Shown here: positions 42,266 to 49,898 of the stretch, in pieces
How the letters are laid out: each line of letters begins with the position of its first letter
Numbering within the stretch: the stretch's first letter is position 1
Source of the DNA: DATARH01 sp035550515
GTDB lineage: Bacteria; Pseudomonadota; Alphaproteobacteria; ATCC43930; CGMCC-115725
NCBI GenBank assembly: GCA_035550515.1
Contig: DASZOZ010000068.1
Coordinates: 34,964-98,963, forward strand
DNA length: 64,000 nt
Direction: 5' to 3'
The notes under the pieces: model-generated
The model's input: the letters and a program-made list of their open reading frames with translations, nothing else
Told to the model about the DNA's origin: nothing
Databases searched by the model: none
Program-made: the position numbers and the translations under genes

Positions 42266-43759
42266 TCAGGCGTTCCGCTTGACATACGCCGCGGCCGTCC
42301 TGCCGGCGATGCGGCCGAAGACGCCGCCGGCCATCAGGCCGGTGCCGCTGGCGTAGTTGTGGTAGTAGAGCCCGCCGATGATCTCGCCGGCGGCGAAGAG
42401 GCCGGGGATCGCGGCGCCGGCGGCGTCCTGCACCTCGGTGTCGTTCGAGGTCTTGAGCCCGCCGAAGGTGAAGGTGACGCCGGCGGTGACGCCATAGGCT
42501 TCGTAGGGCGGGGTGTCGAGTTTTTGCGCCCAGTTGCTCTTGTCGATCGCCAGGCCGTGCGTGCGCAGCCCGTCATGGACATTGGGGTTGAACGGCACGT
42601 CGGGGCGCGGCGCGGCGTTGAACGCGCGGATCGTGTCGAGAAAGCCCTGGGGGTCGACGCCTTCCAGCTTGCCGGCAAGCTCCTCCCAACTGTCGGCGCG
42701 CTCCTTGGTACAGCGCGCGATGCGGTATTCGTCGCGCAGCAGGTGCAGCGTCTTCTGGTCGAACACCTGCCAGGCGAACAGGCCGGGCTGGTTCATCACC
42801 TCGCGGCCATATTTGGCGTAGGTATAGGAGTGGAAATCGAGCCCCTCGTCGATAAACCGCTTGCCGTTCGCGTTGACGACGATGCCGAAGGGATAGCCGT
42901 GCTTCTGGAAACGGTCGCCGACATCGAGGTCGCCGACCGGCGGGGCGTTCAAATCCCACTGCACCGCGTGACACCCCGACCAGTGCCCCGCCGGCGCGGC
43001 GCCGATATCGAGCGCCATGCGCAGGCCCTGGCCGGTGTTGTACCGGGTACCGCGCACCTTGGCCAAATCCCAGTTGGGGCCGAGATAGCGCGCGCGCATC
43101 TCGGCGTTGGCCTCGAACCCGCCGCAGGCGAGGATCACCGCCTTTGAGCGCAGGTCGAGCATGCGCCCGCGATGGCGCACGCGCACCCCGGCGACGCCGT
43201 CGTCGCCCTGCAGCAGGGCGATCGCCGGGGTCTCGTAAATAATGTCGATGCCTTCGCGGGTGCGCCGCGCATGCAGGGCCTTCATCAGCTCCTTGCCGCC
43301 GCCCCAGATATGGCAGGCGAGCCCGCCCCAGAACTTGAACTTTCCCCCCACGTTGAACGCCTGGCGGCCGAGCCCGAGCTGAAACCGCACGCCCTGTTCG
43401 CGCATCCAGCGGCCAGTCTCGAAGCTCCGGGTGATGAGGATTTCGGTAAGGTCGGGGTCGGAGCGCCATTCGGTCAGGCGGCCGACATCGTCGTAATACT
43501 GCTCGGTCGTATAGGTGCCGACATCGACATTGCTGAGCTCGTGCTCGCTCATGTCGGGGATGAGCTGCGCGAGGTCGTCAAAGCCGTGATAGACGACGCG
43601 GAACGCGCCGCCGGTGAAGGCCGAGTTGCCGCAGGCCGCTTCCTCGGGCGCGATCTCCAGCATCAGCACGCTCGCGCCGTGCTCGCGCGCCGACAGCGCC
43701 GCGCAGGTGGCCGCATTGCCGGCCCCGACGACGATGATGTCCCGCTCGGCGATGTCCAT
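42266..43759 (-). CDS. tcuA: FAD-dependent tricarballylate dehydrogenase TcuA-like
   Basis: A 497-residue fumarate-reductase/succinate-dehydrogenase-like flavoprotein. IIVVGAGNAATCAALSAREH is the FAD motif, then AACGNSAFTGGAFRVVYHGF, and VTFTFGGLKTSNDTEVQDAA and IPGLFAAGEIIGGLYYHNYA at the C-terminus, very similar to TcuA. TcuA oxidises tricarballylate to cis-aconitate. GAGGAAG precedes the ATG at 43759. The usual partners tcuB and tcuC are not adjacent, so related acids are possible substrates. Confidence 0.85.
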   Translation of the reverse strand: MDIAERDIIVVGAGNAATCAALSAREHGASVLMLEIAPEEAACGNSAFTGGAFRVVYHGFDDLAQLIPDMSEHELSNVDVGTYTTEQYYDDVGRLTEWRSDPDLTEILITRSFETGRWMREQGVRFQLGLGRQAFNVGGKFKFWGGLACHIWGGGKELMKALHARRTREGIDIIYETPAIALLQGDDGVAGVRVRHRGRMLDLRSKAVILACGGFEANAEMRARYLGPNWDLAKVRGTRYNTGQGLRMALDIGAAPAGHWSGCHAVQWDLNAPPVGDLDVGDRFQKHGYPFGIVVNANGKRFIDEGLDFHSYTYAKYGREVMNQPGLFAWQVFDQKTLHLLRDEYRIARCTKERADSWEELAGKLEGVDPQGFLDTIRAFNAAPRPDVPFNPNVHDGLRTHGLAIDKSNWAQKLDTPPYEAYGVTAGVTFTFGGLKTSNDTEVQDAAGAAIPGLFAAGEIIGGLYYHNYASGTGLMAGGVFGRIAGRTAAAYVKRNA

Positions 43760-43855
43760 ATCCGCTTCCTCATCCCGACGAAAATCGGGAGCCATGGTAG
43801 TGCAGTGCCTTGAATTATCCGAGTTGCTTCGCCGGGATGGATTAGGATTCGGTGA

Positions 43856-44275
43856 ATGCGTCTGTTGCTGCTTGCGGTTCTCTTATGTTCCGGCTGCGCC
43901 CGGCCGCCCCTGCAAACCTCGGGCGACCCGCTTGCGGTCGCGCACGCGATGTCGCAGCAGCAGGCAAGCGCCATGATCGGCCGGGAGTACATCGTCACCG
44001 CGCCCGTGCTGGTCTGCCGCGCGCCGTCCGATGTCTACGATTTCCGCTATATGGGCCCGGTCCCCAAGCTCGCGCCGCTGAAGCCGGTGATCAACCCCGA
44101 ATGCGCCGAACTCGGCGCCGGCCGCTTCCAGGTCGTCGATGCGGCGATGTTGAGGGATGACGGGCGGACGGTGCTCCACATCGTCGGCGCCGGGATCGAC
44201 GGCTACATCCCCTACGAGAGCTATCTGCCGAAAGGATATAAAGAGGTCGGCGCCTATTTCGGGACGCAACGCTAA
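43856..44275 (+). CDS. Lipoprotein of unknown function
   Basis: A 139-residue protein with a short signal sequence and lipobox LCSGC (MRLLLLAVLLCSGCARPPLQ). The mature part has PSDVYDFRYMGPVPKLAPLK, VINPECAEL and GYIPYESYLPKGYKEVGAYF. No known family. It lies between divergent tcuA and the MmgE/PrpD gene, 16 bases before the latter, so it may share its transcript. Confidence 0.7.
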   Translation: MRLLLLAVLLCSGCARPPLQTSGDPLAVAHAMSQQQASAMIGREYIVTAPVLVCRAPSDVYDFRYMGPVPKLAPLKPVINPECAELGAGRFQVVDAAMLRDDGRTVLHIVGAGIDGYIPYESYLPKGYKEVGAYFGTQR

Positions 44276-44291
44276 AGCTCCGGGGGGTCAC

Positions 44292-45617
44292 ATGGCCAAT
44301 GAAACCGTCACGCTCGCCAGCTACGCCGCTGCCTTGACCTACCAGGACCTGCCGGCGGCGGTGGTTGCGCACGCCAAGGACATCATCGCCGACACGGTCG
44401 CGGCCTGCGTCTGCGGCGCCGACATGCCGTGGAGCCGCATTGTCGTCGACTACGCCGAGCGCACCGGGCCGGGCGGGACGAGCAAAATCCTCGGGCGCGG
44501 CACCGCGGTGCAGGCACCGGCGGCGGCGCTGGCCAATGGGGCGCTCGCCCATGCCTTCGAGCTCGACAGCCTGACGCGGCCGGGCGCCGGCGCGCATCCG
44601 GGCGCGACCGTGCTGCCGCCGGCGCTGGCGGTCGCGCAACAGGTCGGCGCCTCCGGCCAGCGGCTGATCGCCGCCGTGGTGGCGGGCAACGAGGTGATGA
44701 TCCGCATCGGCCGCGCCACCGGTCATACCAACGAGGCGCGCGGCTTTCATGCGCCGGGCACGACCGGTCCGTTCGGCGCGGCGGTGGCTTGCGGGCTGCT
44801 GCTTGGCCTCGACGAGCGGCGGATGACCAATGCGATCGGCATCGCCGGGTCGCTTGCCGGCGGGCTGCTTGAATTCGCGCGGGGCGATGGCGGCATGGTG
44901 AAGCGCCTGCATCTCGGCCGCGCGTCGGAGGCCGGGGTGCTGGCGGCGAGCCTCGCGGCCGGCGGGTTCAAGGGGCCGCGCACCGTGATCGAAGGCGAAT
45001 TCGGCTTCCTGCGCGTGTTCTGCACCGAGTGGGACGAAAGCCACCTGACCAAGGGGCTCGGCAGCGATTTCGTGACGCTGAGCGCGGTGCTGAAGCGCTA
45101 TCCCTGCCACGCGACCGCACACCCGGCGGTCAAGGCGGTGCGCGACCTCCAGGCGGCCCACGGCTTTACCGCCGCCGATGTCGCGGCGATCACCGTCACC
45201 GGCACGCGCCGCATGGTCGAGCGGCACAACATCCTCGAACCGCCGGACCTGATGCTGGCGCAATACTCGATCCCGTTCTGCGTGGCGCTGGCGCTGGTGC
45301 GCGAGGCGCGGGACCCGGAAAGCTATGACGCCGGCGCCCTCGCCGACCCGGCGATCCGCGCGCTGTGCCGCAACGTCAAGCTGGTCGAGACACCGGGCGA
45401 CGGGCACGGCGCGGCGGGCGGCGACGTGACCGTCATGCTCAAGGACGGCCGCAGATTCGACCGGCACGAGACCGGCGGCATGCTGGAGCCGGGCGAGCTG
45501 CCCGACAAATTCCACCGCCTGACGCGCCGCGCAACCGCCGGGATGGGCGGTATGGCCGGTGTCTACAAGCGGCTGATGGCGCTCGAAGACGAAGCCGCGC
45601 TCGACTGGCTGGGCTGA
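44292..45617 (+). CDS. MmgE/PrpD-family protein
   Basis: A 441-residue protein of the 2-methylcitrate dehydratase / cis-aconitate decarboxylase fold. DTVAACVCGADMPWSRIV, GRGTAVQAPAAALANGALAH then AFELDS, HPGATVLPPALAVAQQ, RGFHAPGTTGPFGAAVA and KRYPCHATAHPAVKAV match. GGGGGG precedes the start. Cis-aconitate, the product of TcuA, is a substrate for some members, and tcuA is divergent close by. A joint role is plausible but inferred. Confidence 0.87.
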   Translation: MANETVTLASYAAALTYQDLPAAVVAHAKDIIADTVAACVCGADMPWSRIVVDYAERTGPGGTSKILGRGTAVQAPAAALANGALAHAFELDSLTRPGAGAHPGATVLPPALAVAQQVGASGQRLIAAVVAGNEVMIRIGRATGHTNEARGFHAPGTTGPFGAAVACGLLLGLDERRMTNAIGIAGSLAGGLLEFARGDGGMVKRLHLGRASEAGVLAASLAAGGFKGPRTVIEGEFGFLRVFCTEWDESHLTKGLGSDFVTLSAVLKRYPCHATAHPAVKAVRDLQAAHGFTAADVAAITVTGTRRMVERHNILEPPDLMLAQYSIPFCVALALVREARDPESYDAGALADPAIRALCRNVKLVETPGDGHGAAGGDVTVMLKDGRRFDRHETGGMLEPGELPDKFHRLTRRATAGMGGMAGVYKRLMALEDEAALDWLG

Positions 45618-45659
45618 GGGGAGGATGCAGAGGAAAGCGGCGGCGCAGCCGCAATAATC

Positions 45660-45721
45660 ACCACAGAGACACCGAGACACGGAGGTTGTCTTCGCGCTGC
45701 GATCTCCGTGCCTCTGTGGTT
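45660..45721. repeat. ACCACAGAG..CTCTGTGGT hairpin repeat
   Basis: Left arm ACCACAGAGACAC..GGAG, right arm CTCCGTGCCTCTGTGGT, with an interruption in the left arm. Its base composition differs clearly from the GC-rich surroundings. Similar 'CACAGAGACAC' palindromes are scattered repeats in various bacteria. It lies between the MmgE/PrpD and msrA genes. Confidence 0.6.
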
Positions 45722-45814
45722 GTATTAATGGCGCTGCGCGCCGAGAACGGACGCCTCAGCGCAATCCCGGATGGGAAGTGCTATATGTAAGTCAGCCGAT
45801 GGAAGGAGCCCGCG

Positions 45815-46474
45815 ATGTTCGGAATGATGCGCAAGAAGCTCGAAATCCCGTCGCCCGAGCAGTGCCTGCCGGGCCGGGCGATGAAGCTGCCGGTGCCGGC
45901 ACGGCATTTCGTCAACGGCAACGCGCTCGAAGCGCCGTACCCGGCGGGGCTGGAGACGGCGGTGTTCGGTCTCGGCTGCTTCTGGGGCGCCGAGCGCAAG
46001 TTCTGGGAAGCGCCGGGGGTGTGGACCACGGCGGTCGGCTACGCCGGCGGCTCGACCCCCAACCCGACCTACGAGGAAGTGTGCAGCGGGCTGACCGGCC
46101 ATACCGAGGTCGTGCTCGTGGTCTACGACCCCAAGCAGATCAGCTATGATGGGCTTCTCAAAATCTTCTGGGAGAGCCACGACCCGACCCAGGGCATGCG
46201 CCAGGGCAACGATGTCGGCACGCAATACCGCTCGGCGATCTACACCTATTCGCCCGAACAAAAGAACGCCGCGGAGGCGTCGCGCGCGGCTTATACGGCG
46301 CGGCTCAAGAGCGCGGGGTACGGCCCGATCACCACGGAAATCCGCGAGGCGCCGCCGTTCTACTTCGCCGAGGATTACCACCAGCAATATCTGGCGAAGA
46401 ACCCGTTCGGCTATTGCGGGCTCGGCGGCACGGGCGTGTCGTGCCCGATCGGCACGTCCGTCGCCGCCGAATAG
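45815..46474 (+). CDS. msrA: Peptide-methionine (S)-S-oxide reductase
   Basis: A 219-residue MsrA. The active site GLGCFWGAERKFWEAPGV has the catalytic Cys, then TTAVGYAGGSTPNPTYEEVC, GHTEVVLVVYDP, SHDPTQGMRQGNDVGTQYRS and the terminal FGYCGLGGTGVSCP with recycling cysteines. It repairs oxidised methionine with thioredoxin. GGAAGGAG precedes the ATG. Intact and of normal length. Confidence 0.96.
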   Translation: MFGMMRKKLEIPSPEQCLPGRAMKLPVPARHFVNGNALEAPYPAGLETAVFGLGCFWGAERKFWEAPGVWTTAVGYAGGSTPNPTYEEVCSGLTGHTEVVLVVYDPKQISYDGLLKIFWESHDPTQGMRQGNDVGTQYRSAIYTYSPEQKNAAEASRAAYTARLKSAGYGPITTEIREAPPFYFAEDYHQQYLAKNPFGYCGLGGTGVSCPIGTSVAAE

Positions 46475-46490
46475 CGCCTGCGCGTTTTCG

Positions 46491-46636
46491 TGTCATTCCG
46501 AGGGCATCGCGCAGCGATGAACCCGGAACCCATGCACACGGACTGCGAAAAACCCTGTATCGGCGCTGCGCCTTCCTCGGGAAAGACCGTGTTCATGGGT
46601 TCCGGGTTCGGCCCGCAGGGCCGCCCCGGAATGACA
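46491..46636 (-). repeat. Long-armed palindromic repeat, copy 3
   Basis: 146 bp with TGTCATTCCGAGGGC and GCCCCGGAATGACA ends and the same CCCGGAACCCATG arms. The tips are swapped relative to copies 1 and 2: ATCGCGCAGCGAT is on the left and GGCCCGCAGGGCC on the right, so it is set here on the minus strand. The core, however, keeps the orientation of copy 2. It starts 16 bases after the msrA stop. Confidence 0.92.
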
Positions 46637-46701
46637 ACATAATTTCCGGCCAGGCTCTGAGGTGCTCTGCCTCGGACGCGGCACCCCGAGCGACAGCGGC
46701 G

Positions 46702-47082
46702 TCAGTGGTGCAGCGCGCGTTCCAGCTCGGTCTTGTCCATCTTCGAGCGGCCGGGGATGTCGCGGCGCTTCGCCTCTTCGTAGAGTTGTTCCTTGGTCGG
46801 CGCATGGCCCTCGGACGCGCGCCGGCGGCTGGTCTTGCGGCCTTCCGTCTCGTCCTGGTAGGTCTCGCCGCGCGCTTCCTTGCGCTTGGTGTGACGCAGG
46901 TTGCGCGCGTTCTCTTCCTTGCTTTCGTATTTCGACGCGCCTGCCTCGTGCAGCGCGATGGCGATCGCCTGCCGGGGGTTCTTGACGTTGCGCTTGCCCC
47001 GCGCGGTTTTCAGCTCGCCATGCTTGAATTCGTGCATGACGCGGCCGACCGTCTCTTTCTGCGCCTTTGATTGCCGTGGCAT
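46702..47082 (-). CDS. DUF6496-type protein with Rho-N/SAP-like C-terminus
   Basis: A 126-residue basic protein. RQSKAQKETVGRVMHEFKHG followed by ELKTARGKRNVKNPRQAIAI resembles the DUF6496 region. The C-terminal TKEQLYEEAKRRDIPGRSKM then DKTELERAL is a small helical Rho-N/SAP-like nucleic-acid-binding motif. It may bind DNA or RNA. The start at 47082 is preceded by AGAGGA. The exact role is unknown. Confidence 0.82.
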   Translation of the reverse strand: MPRQSKAQKETVGRVMHEFKHGELKTARGKRNVKNPRQAIAIALHEAGASKYESKEENARNLRHTKRKEARGETYQDETEGRKTSRRRASEGHAPTKEQLYEEAKRRDIPGRSKMDKTELERALHH

Positions 47083-47176
47083 GGTCCGGTCCTCTATCGA
47101 TTGCGGGTTCTTTGACTTCAATCGACACAGGAACGGTGCATTTGGTTCCCGTGAGCCTGGTCAGTAGGGGATAGGG

Positions 47177-48229
47177 ATGCAGTTCGGCGTGCAGTTCTTC
47201 CCGGATGTGCGGCCCGCGGACCGCTCGGCCGAGCAGTATTTCCGCGAGGCGCTCGACCTCAGCGAAGAGGCCGACCGCCTCGGCTTTACCCATATCCGCA
47301 TCGTCGAGCATTATTTTCACTATTACGGCGGCTACAGCCCCAACCCGATCGTCTTTCTCGCCGCTGCGGCGCAGCGGACGAGGCGGGCGCGGCTGGTGAC
47401 CGGCGCGGTGCTGCCGGCGTTCAACCACCCGCTCAAGCTCGCCGGCGAGATCGCGATGCTCGACGCAATCTCCGGCGGCAGGCTCGATGTCGGGTTCGCG
47501 CGGGCGTTCTTGCCGCACGAGTTCCGCCGGTTCGGCCGCTCGCCCGACGAGTCGGTGGCGCGCTATCGCGAGGGCATCGAGCAGGTGGACTTGCTGCTGC
47601 GCGAGGACCGCGTCACCCATCGCGGTCGCTTCCATACCATCGAGAACACCACCTCGTTGCCGCGCCCGACGCAACAGCCGCGCCCGAAATTCTATGTCGC
47701 CGCGCTCAACACGCCCGAATCGTTCGAATATGCCGGCCGGATGGGCTATTCGGTGATGGCGATCGCGTTTGTCGCCGCCAAGATGCGCCCGCTGCTGGCG
47801 GCCTACCGCCAGGCCTGGAAGGCCGCCGGCCATCCCGGCGACGGTGAGGTCATGATCGCCTTCCACCTGTTCTGCGACCCGGACGGTGAGCGCGCCCGCC
47901 GCATCGCCGCGCCGCTGATCGACAGTTACCTGGCCTCGCTAGTCGACGCCGCTGCCGATTGGCTCGACGGCCGCACCTCGCAGGATTACCCCGGCTACGA
48001 CAAGATCATCGCCGGCTTGCGCGCCTCCAATGCCGCCGACCAGATGACGACCGGCGCCGCCTGGGTCGGCACGCCCGACGAGATCGCCCGCACTATCGCC
48101 GCGATGCAGGCGGATTTCGGCGGGTTCGAGCACGCCTCGCTGCAGGTGAACTTCAACCTGATGCCGTTCGACGCGGCGCTCGCGTCGATGCGCCTGTTCG
48201 CGCGCGAGGTGATGCCGCGTTTCGCCTGA
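47177..48229 (+). CDS. LLM-class flavin-dependent oxidoreductase
   Basis: A 350-residue luciferase-like protein. MQFGVQFFPDVRPADRSAEQ starts the barrel, FTHIRIVEHYFHYYGGYSPN, LKLAGEIAMLDAISGGRLDV and GFARAFLPHEFRRFG are family-typical. Its C-terminus (SLQVNFNLMPFDAALASMRL) is what the remnant at 8445 matches. It stands alone, divergent from the DUF6496 gene. The substrate is unknown. Confidence 0.88.
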   Translation: MQFGVQFFPDVRPADRSAEQYFREALDLSEEADRLGFTHIRIVEHYFHYYGGYSPNPIVFLAAAAQRTRRARLVTGAVLPAFNHPLKLAGEIAMLDAISGGRLDVGFARAFLPHEFRRFGRSPDESVARYREGIEQVDLLLREDRVTHRGRFHTIENTTSLPRPTQQPRPKFYVAALNTPESFEYAGRMGYSVMAIAFVAAKMRPLLAAYRQAWKAAGHPGDGEVMIAFHLFCDPDGERARRIAAPLIDSYLASLVDAAADWLDGRTSQDYPGYDKIIAGLRASNAADQMTTGAAWVGTPDEIARTIAAMQADFGGFEHASLQVNFNLMPFDAALASMRLFAREVMPRFA

Positions 48230-48232
48230 GCC

Positions 48233-49789
48233 TTATCCGCCGTGCACCTCGACGGGCTGCCAGAACGGCTCGGCCGCCAGCAGATCGTCGAGGTGGCGCC
48301 GCAGGTCGGGTTCGTTCTTGCCGATGCGGCGCTCATGCCAGGTGAGCATGCGCTTGCCGGCATGGGCGATGCCGGTCGACCGTTTGTCGGCGGGGGCGAG
48401 GCCGGCGATGATGTCCCGCGCGACGCGGACGTCGTTGGCGGCGCCGAGATCGTCCTGCAGCCGCTTCAGGCGGTGGATGAATTGCTTTGTCGCCGCGGCG
48501 TCGTAAAGGCTCGCGAACAGCTCGGCGGTATAGCGCAGCTTCTTGAGCGCGATGCGCAGGCGGTGCCGTTTCTTCGCCGACTGGCCGGCGAAATTCCCGG
48601 CGCGCTTTTCGGTCCGCCGGCGGCAGCGGTCGAGCAGCACCGGGGCGATGACCTCCACCGGCTCCTGCAGCGCGGTGCTCTCGGCCAGACACCATTCGTA
48701 CCCGTCGAACCAGCGCATCAGCGCGAGCAGGGTTTCGGTGTAGTGCCGCGACGAGATCGCCTTGACGACGCTCGCTTGCGCGGCGCGGCGGCGCCTTTCG
48801 GCGGCCAGCGCCAGCCGCTCGAACTCGCTGGCGTCGGGCAGCGCGGCGCGCGCCGGCCGCAGCAGCTCGTCGGCGAACACATCGAGGTTGCGCGGCTCGC
48901 CGAGGATGTCGGCGAACCAGCGCAGCTCGCGCGAGGCCCAGCGCCGCTGTTCCGGCGGCAACAGCGGCGCGAAGGTCGACAGCACGGCGCGCAGCCGCCG
49001 GATCGCGACCCGCATCTGGTGGATGCCCTCGGCGTTGCCGGCGAGCACCGCATCCTCATTGGCGAGCAGATGCTCGAGGCCGGCGCGGCCGGCGCGGCGC
49101 AGCACCGCCTCGGCGGTCAGCCCGGCGCTCAAACCGAGCGGTGGCGCGTGCACCGCCTTGGCGGCCGGCTCGGCATGCGCCGCCAGCCGATAGCCGCGCT
49201 CCGCCTTGCTGCGCCGTTCGAGGCGCAGCGGCGCGACGTGCAGCAATTGCAGCGCGACATCGTAAAGCGCCGTCGGCTGCCCGCTCTTCAATTCGAGCTC
49301 GACCTCGCTGATCGGTTCGGCCGGGCTTTCGTCGCCGTCGCGGATGCGGCCGCGATCGATCGCCGCCTCGATCCGCGTCGCCGGCTCCGGCGCCAGCGGG
49401 ATCGTCGTCCGCGACACCTCGGTGCGGAACACCGGGCGCAGTGCGGCGGCGATCTCCGGCGACAGGAACGCGCCGGTCTGCCGAGCGTGCGGGTCGGGCC
49501 GCTCGCTGGCGACGCGGTCTTCCCACTCGCCGCGAGCCAAGCCGCTGTCATCGGGTCCGCCGCCGGATTTGACGGTCTGCACGTATTTGCCGCGGTCGCG
49601 GCGCACCCGCAGCGTCGATCCGCGCCGCGCCAGCGCGTGATCGGGCGTATCATAATAGGTGCTGACCAGGCGGGTGCGTGAGCTGCGCGCCGCTATTCCA
49701 GGGCTCGCCGCCATGGTCTCCAGCGCTCGGCGCAGCGCCGGCAGGTCGCCGGCACGGGCGGCCAGTTTAAGTTCGGTCTCGGTAGCGAT
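48233..49789 (-). CDS. CYTH and CHAD domain-containing protein
   Basis: Residues 1-~200 form a CYTH triphosphate tunnel domain (YYDTPDHALARRGSTLRVRR, ISEVELELKSG). A CHAD domain follows (IHQMRVAIRRLRAVLSTFAP, KKRHRLRIALKKLRYTAELF), probably binding polyphosphate. The first ATG (49714) would omit ETELKL, the ExExK signature. The frame stays open upstream and reads ATETELKLAARAGDLPALRR after an ATC at 49787-49789, with AAGGGGG six bases before it. No ATG, GTG or TTG lies between this point and the in-frame stop upstream. I extend the gene to the ATC: a rare start, a mutated ATG or a sequence error. Confidence 0.82.
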   Translation of the reverse strand: MATETELKLAARAGDLPALRRALETMAASPGIAARSSRTRLVSTYYDTPDHALARRGSTLRVRRDRGKYVQTVKSGGGPDDSGLARGEWEDRVASERPDPHARQTGAFLSPEIAAALRPVFRTEVSRTTIPLAPEPATRIEAAIDRGRIRDGDESPAEPISEVELELKSGQPTALYDVALQLLHVAPLRLERRSKAERGYRLAAHAEPAAKAVHAPPLGLSAGLTAEAVLRRAGRAGLEHLLANEDAVLAGNAEGIHQMRVAIRRLRAVLSTFAPLLPPEQRRWASRELRWFADILGEPRNLDVFADELLRPARAALPDASEFERLALAAERRRRAAQASVVKAISSRHYTETLLALMRWFDGYEWCLAESTALQEPVEVIAPVLLDRCRRRTEKRAGNFAGQSAKKRHRLRIALKKLRYTAELFASLYDAAATKQFIHRLKRLQDDLGAANDVRVARDIIAGLAPADKRSTGIAHAGKRMLTWHERRIGKNEPDLRRHLDDLLAAEPFWQPVEVHGG

Positions 49790-49898
49790 CGGGCGCCCCC
49801 TTGGGGGTGTAAGGCATCGCGCTGCGAGGTCACCGCAGTATCATAAATATGTCAAGCACCTAAACTTTCGCGCTTTTCGGCGTGCACGGCGCCGCAAC

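Noticed and set aside
49850..49855. TTGACA on the minus strand as the -35 of the CYTH-CHAD gene
   Set aside because: No acceptable -10 lies at 16-18 bases downstream. The nearby TATGAT is too close, so a promoter cannot be assigned.
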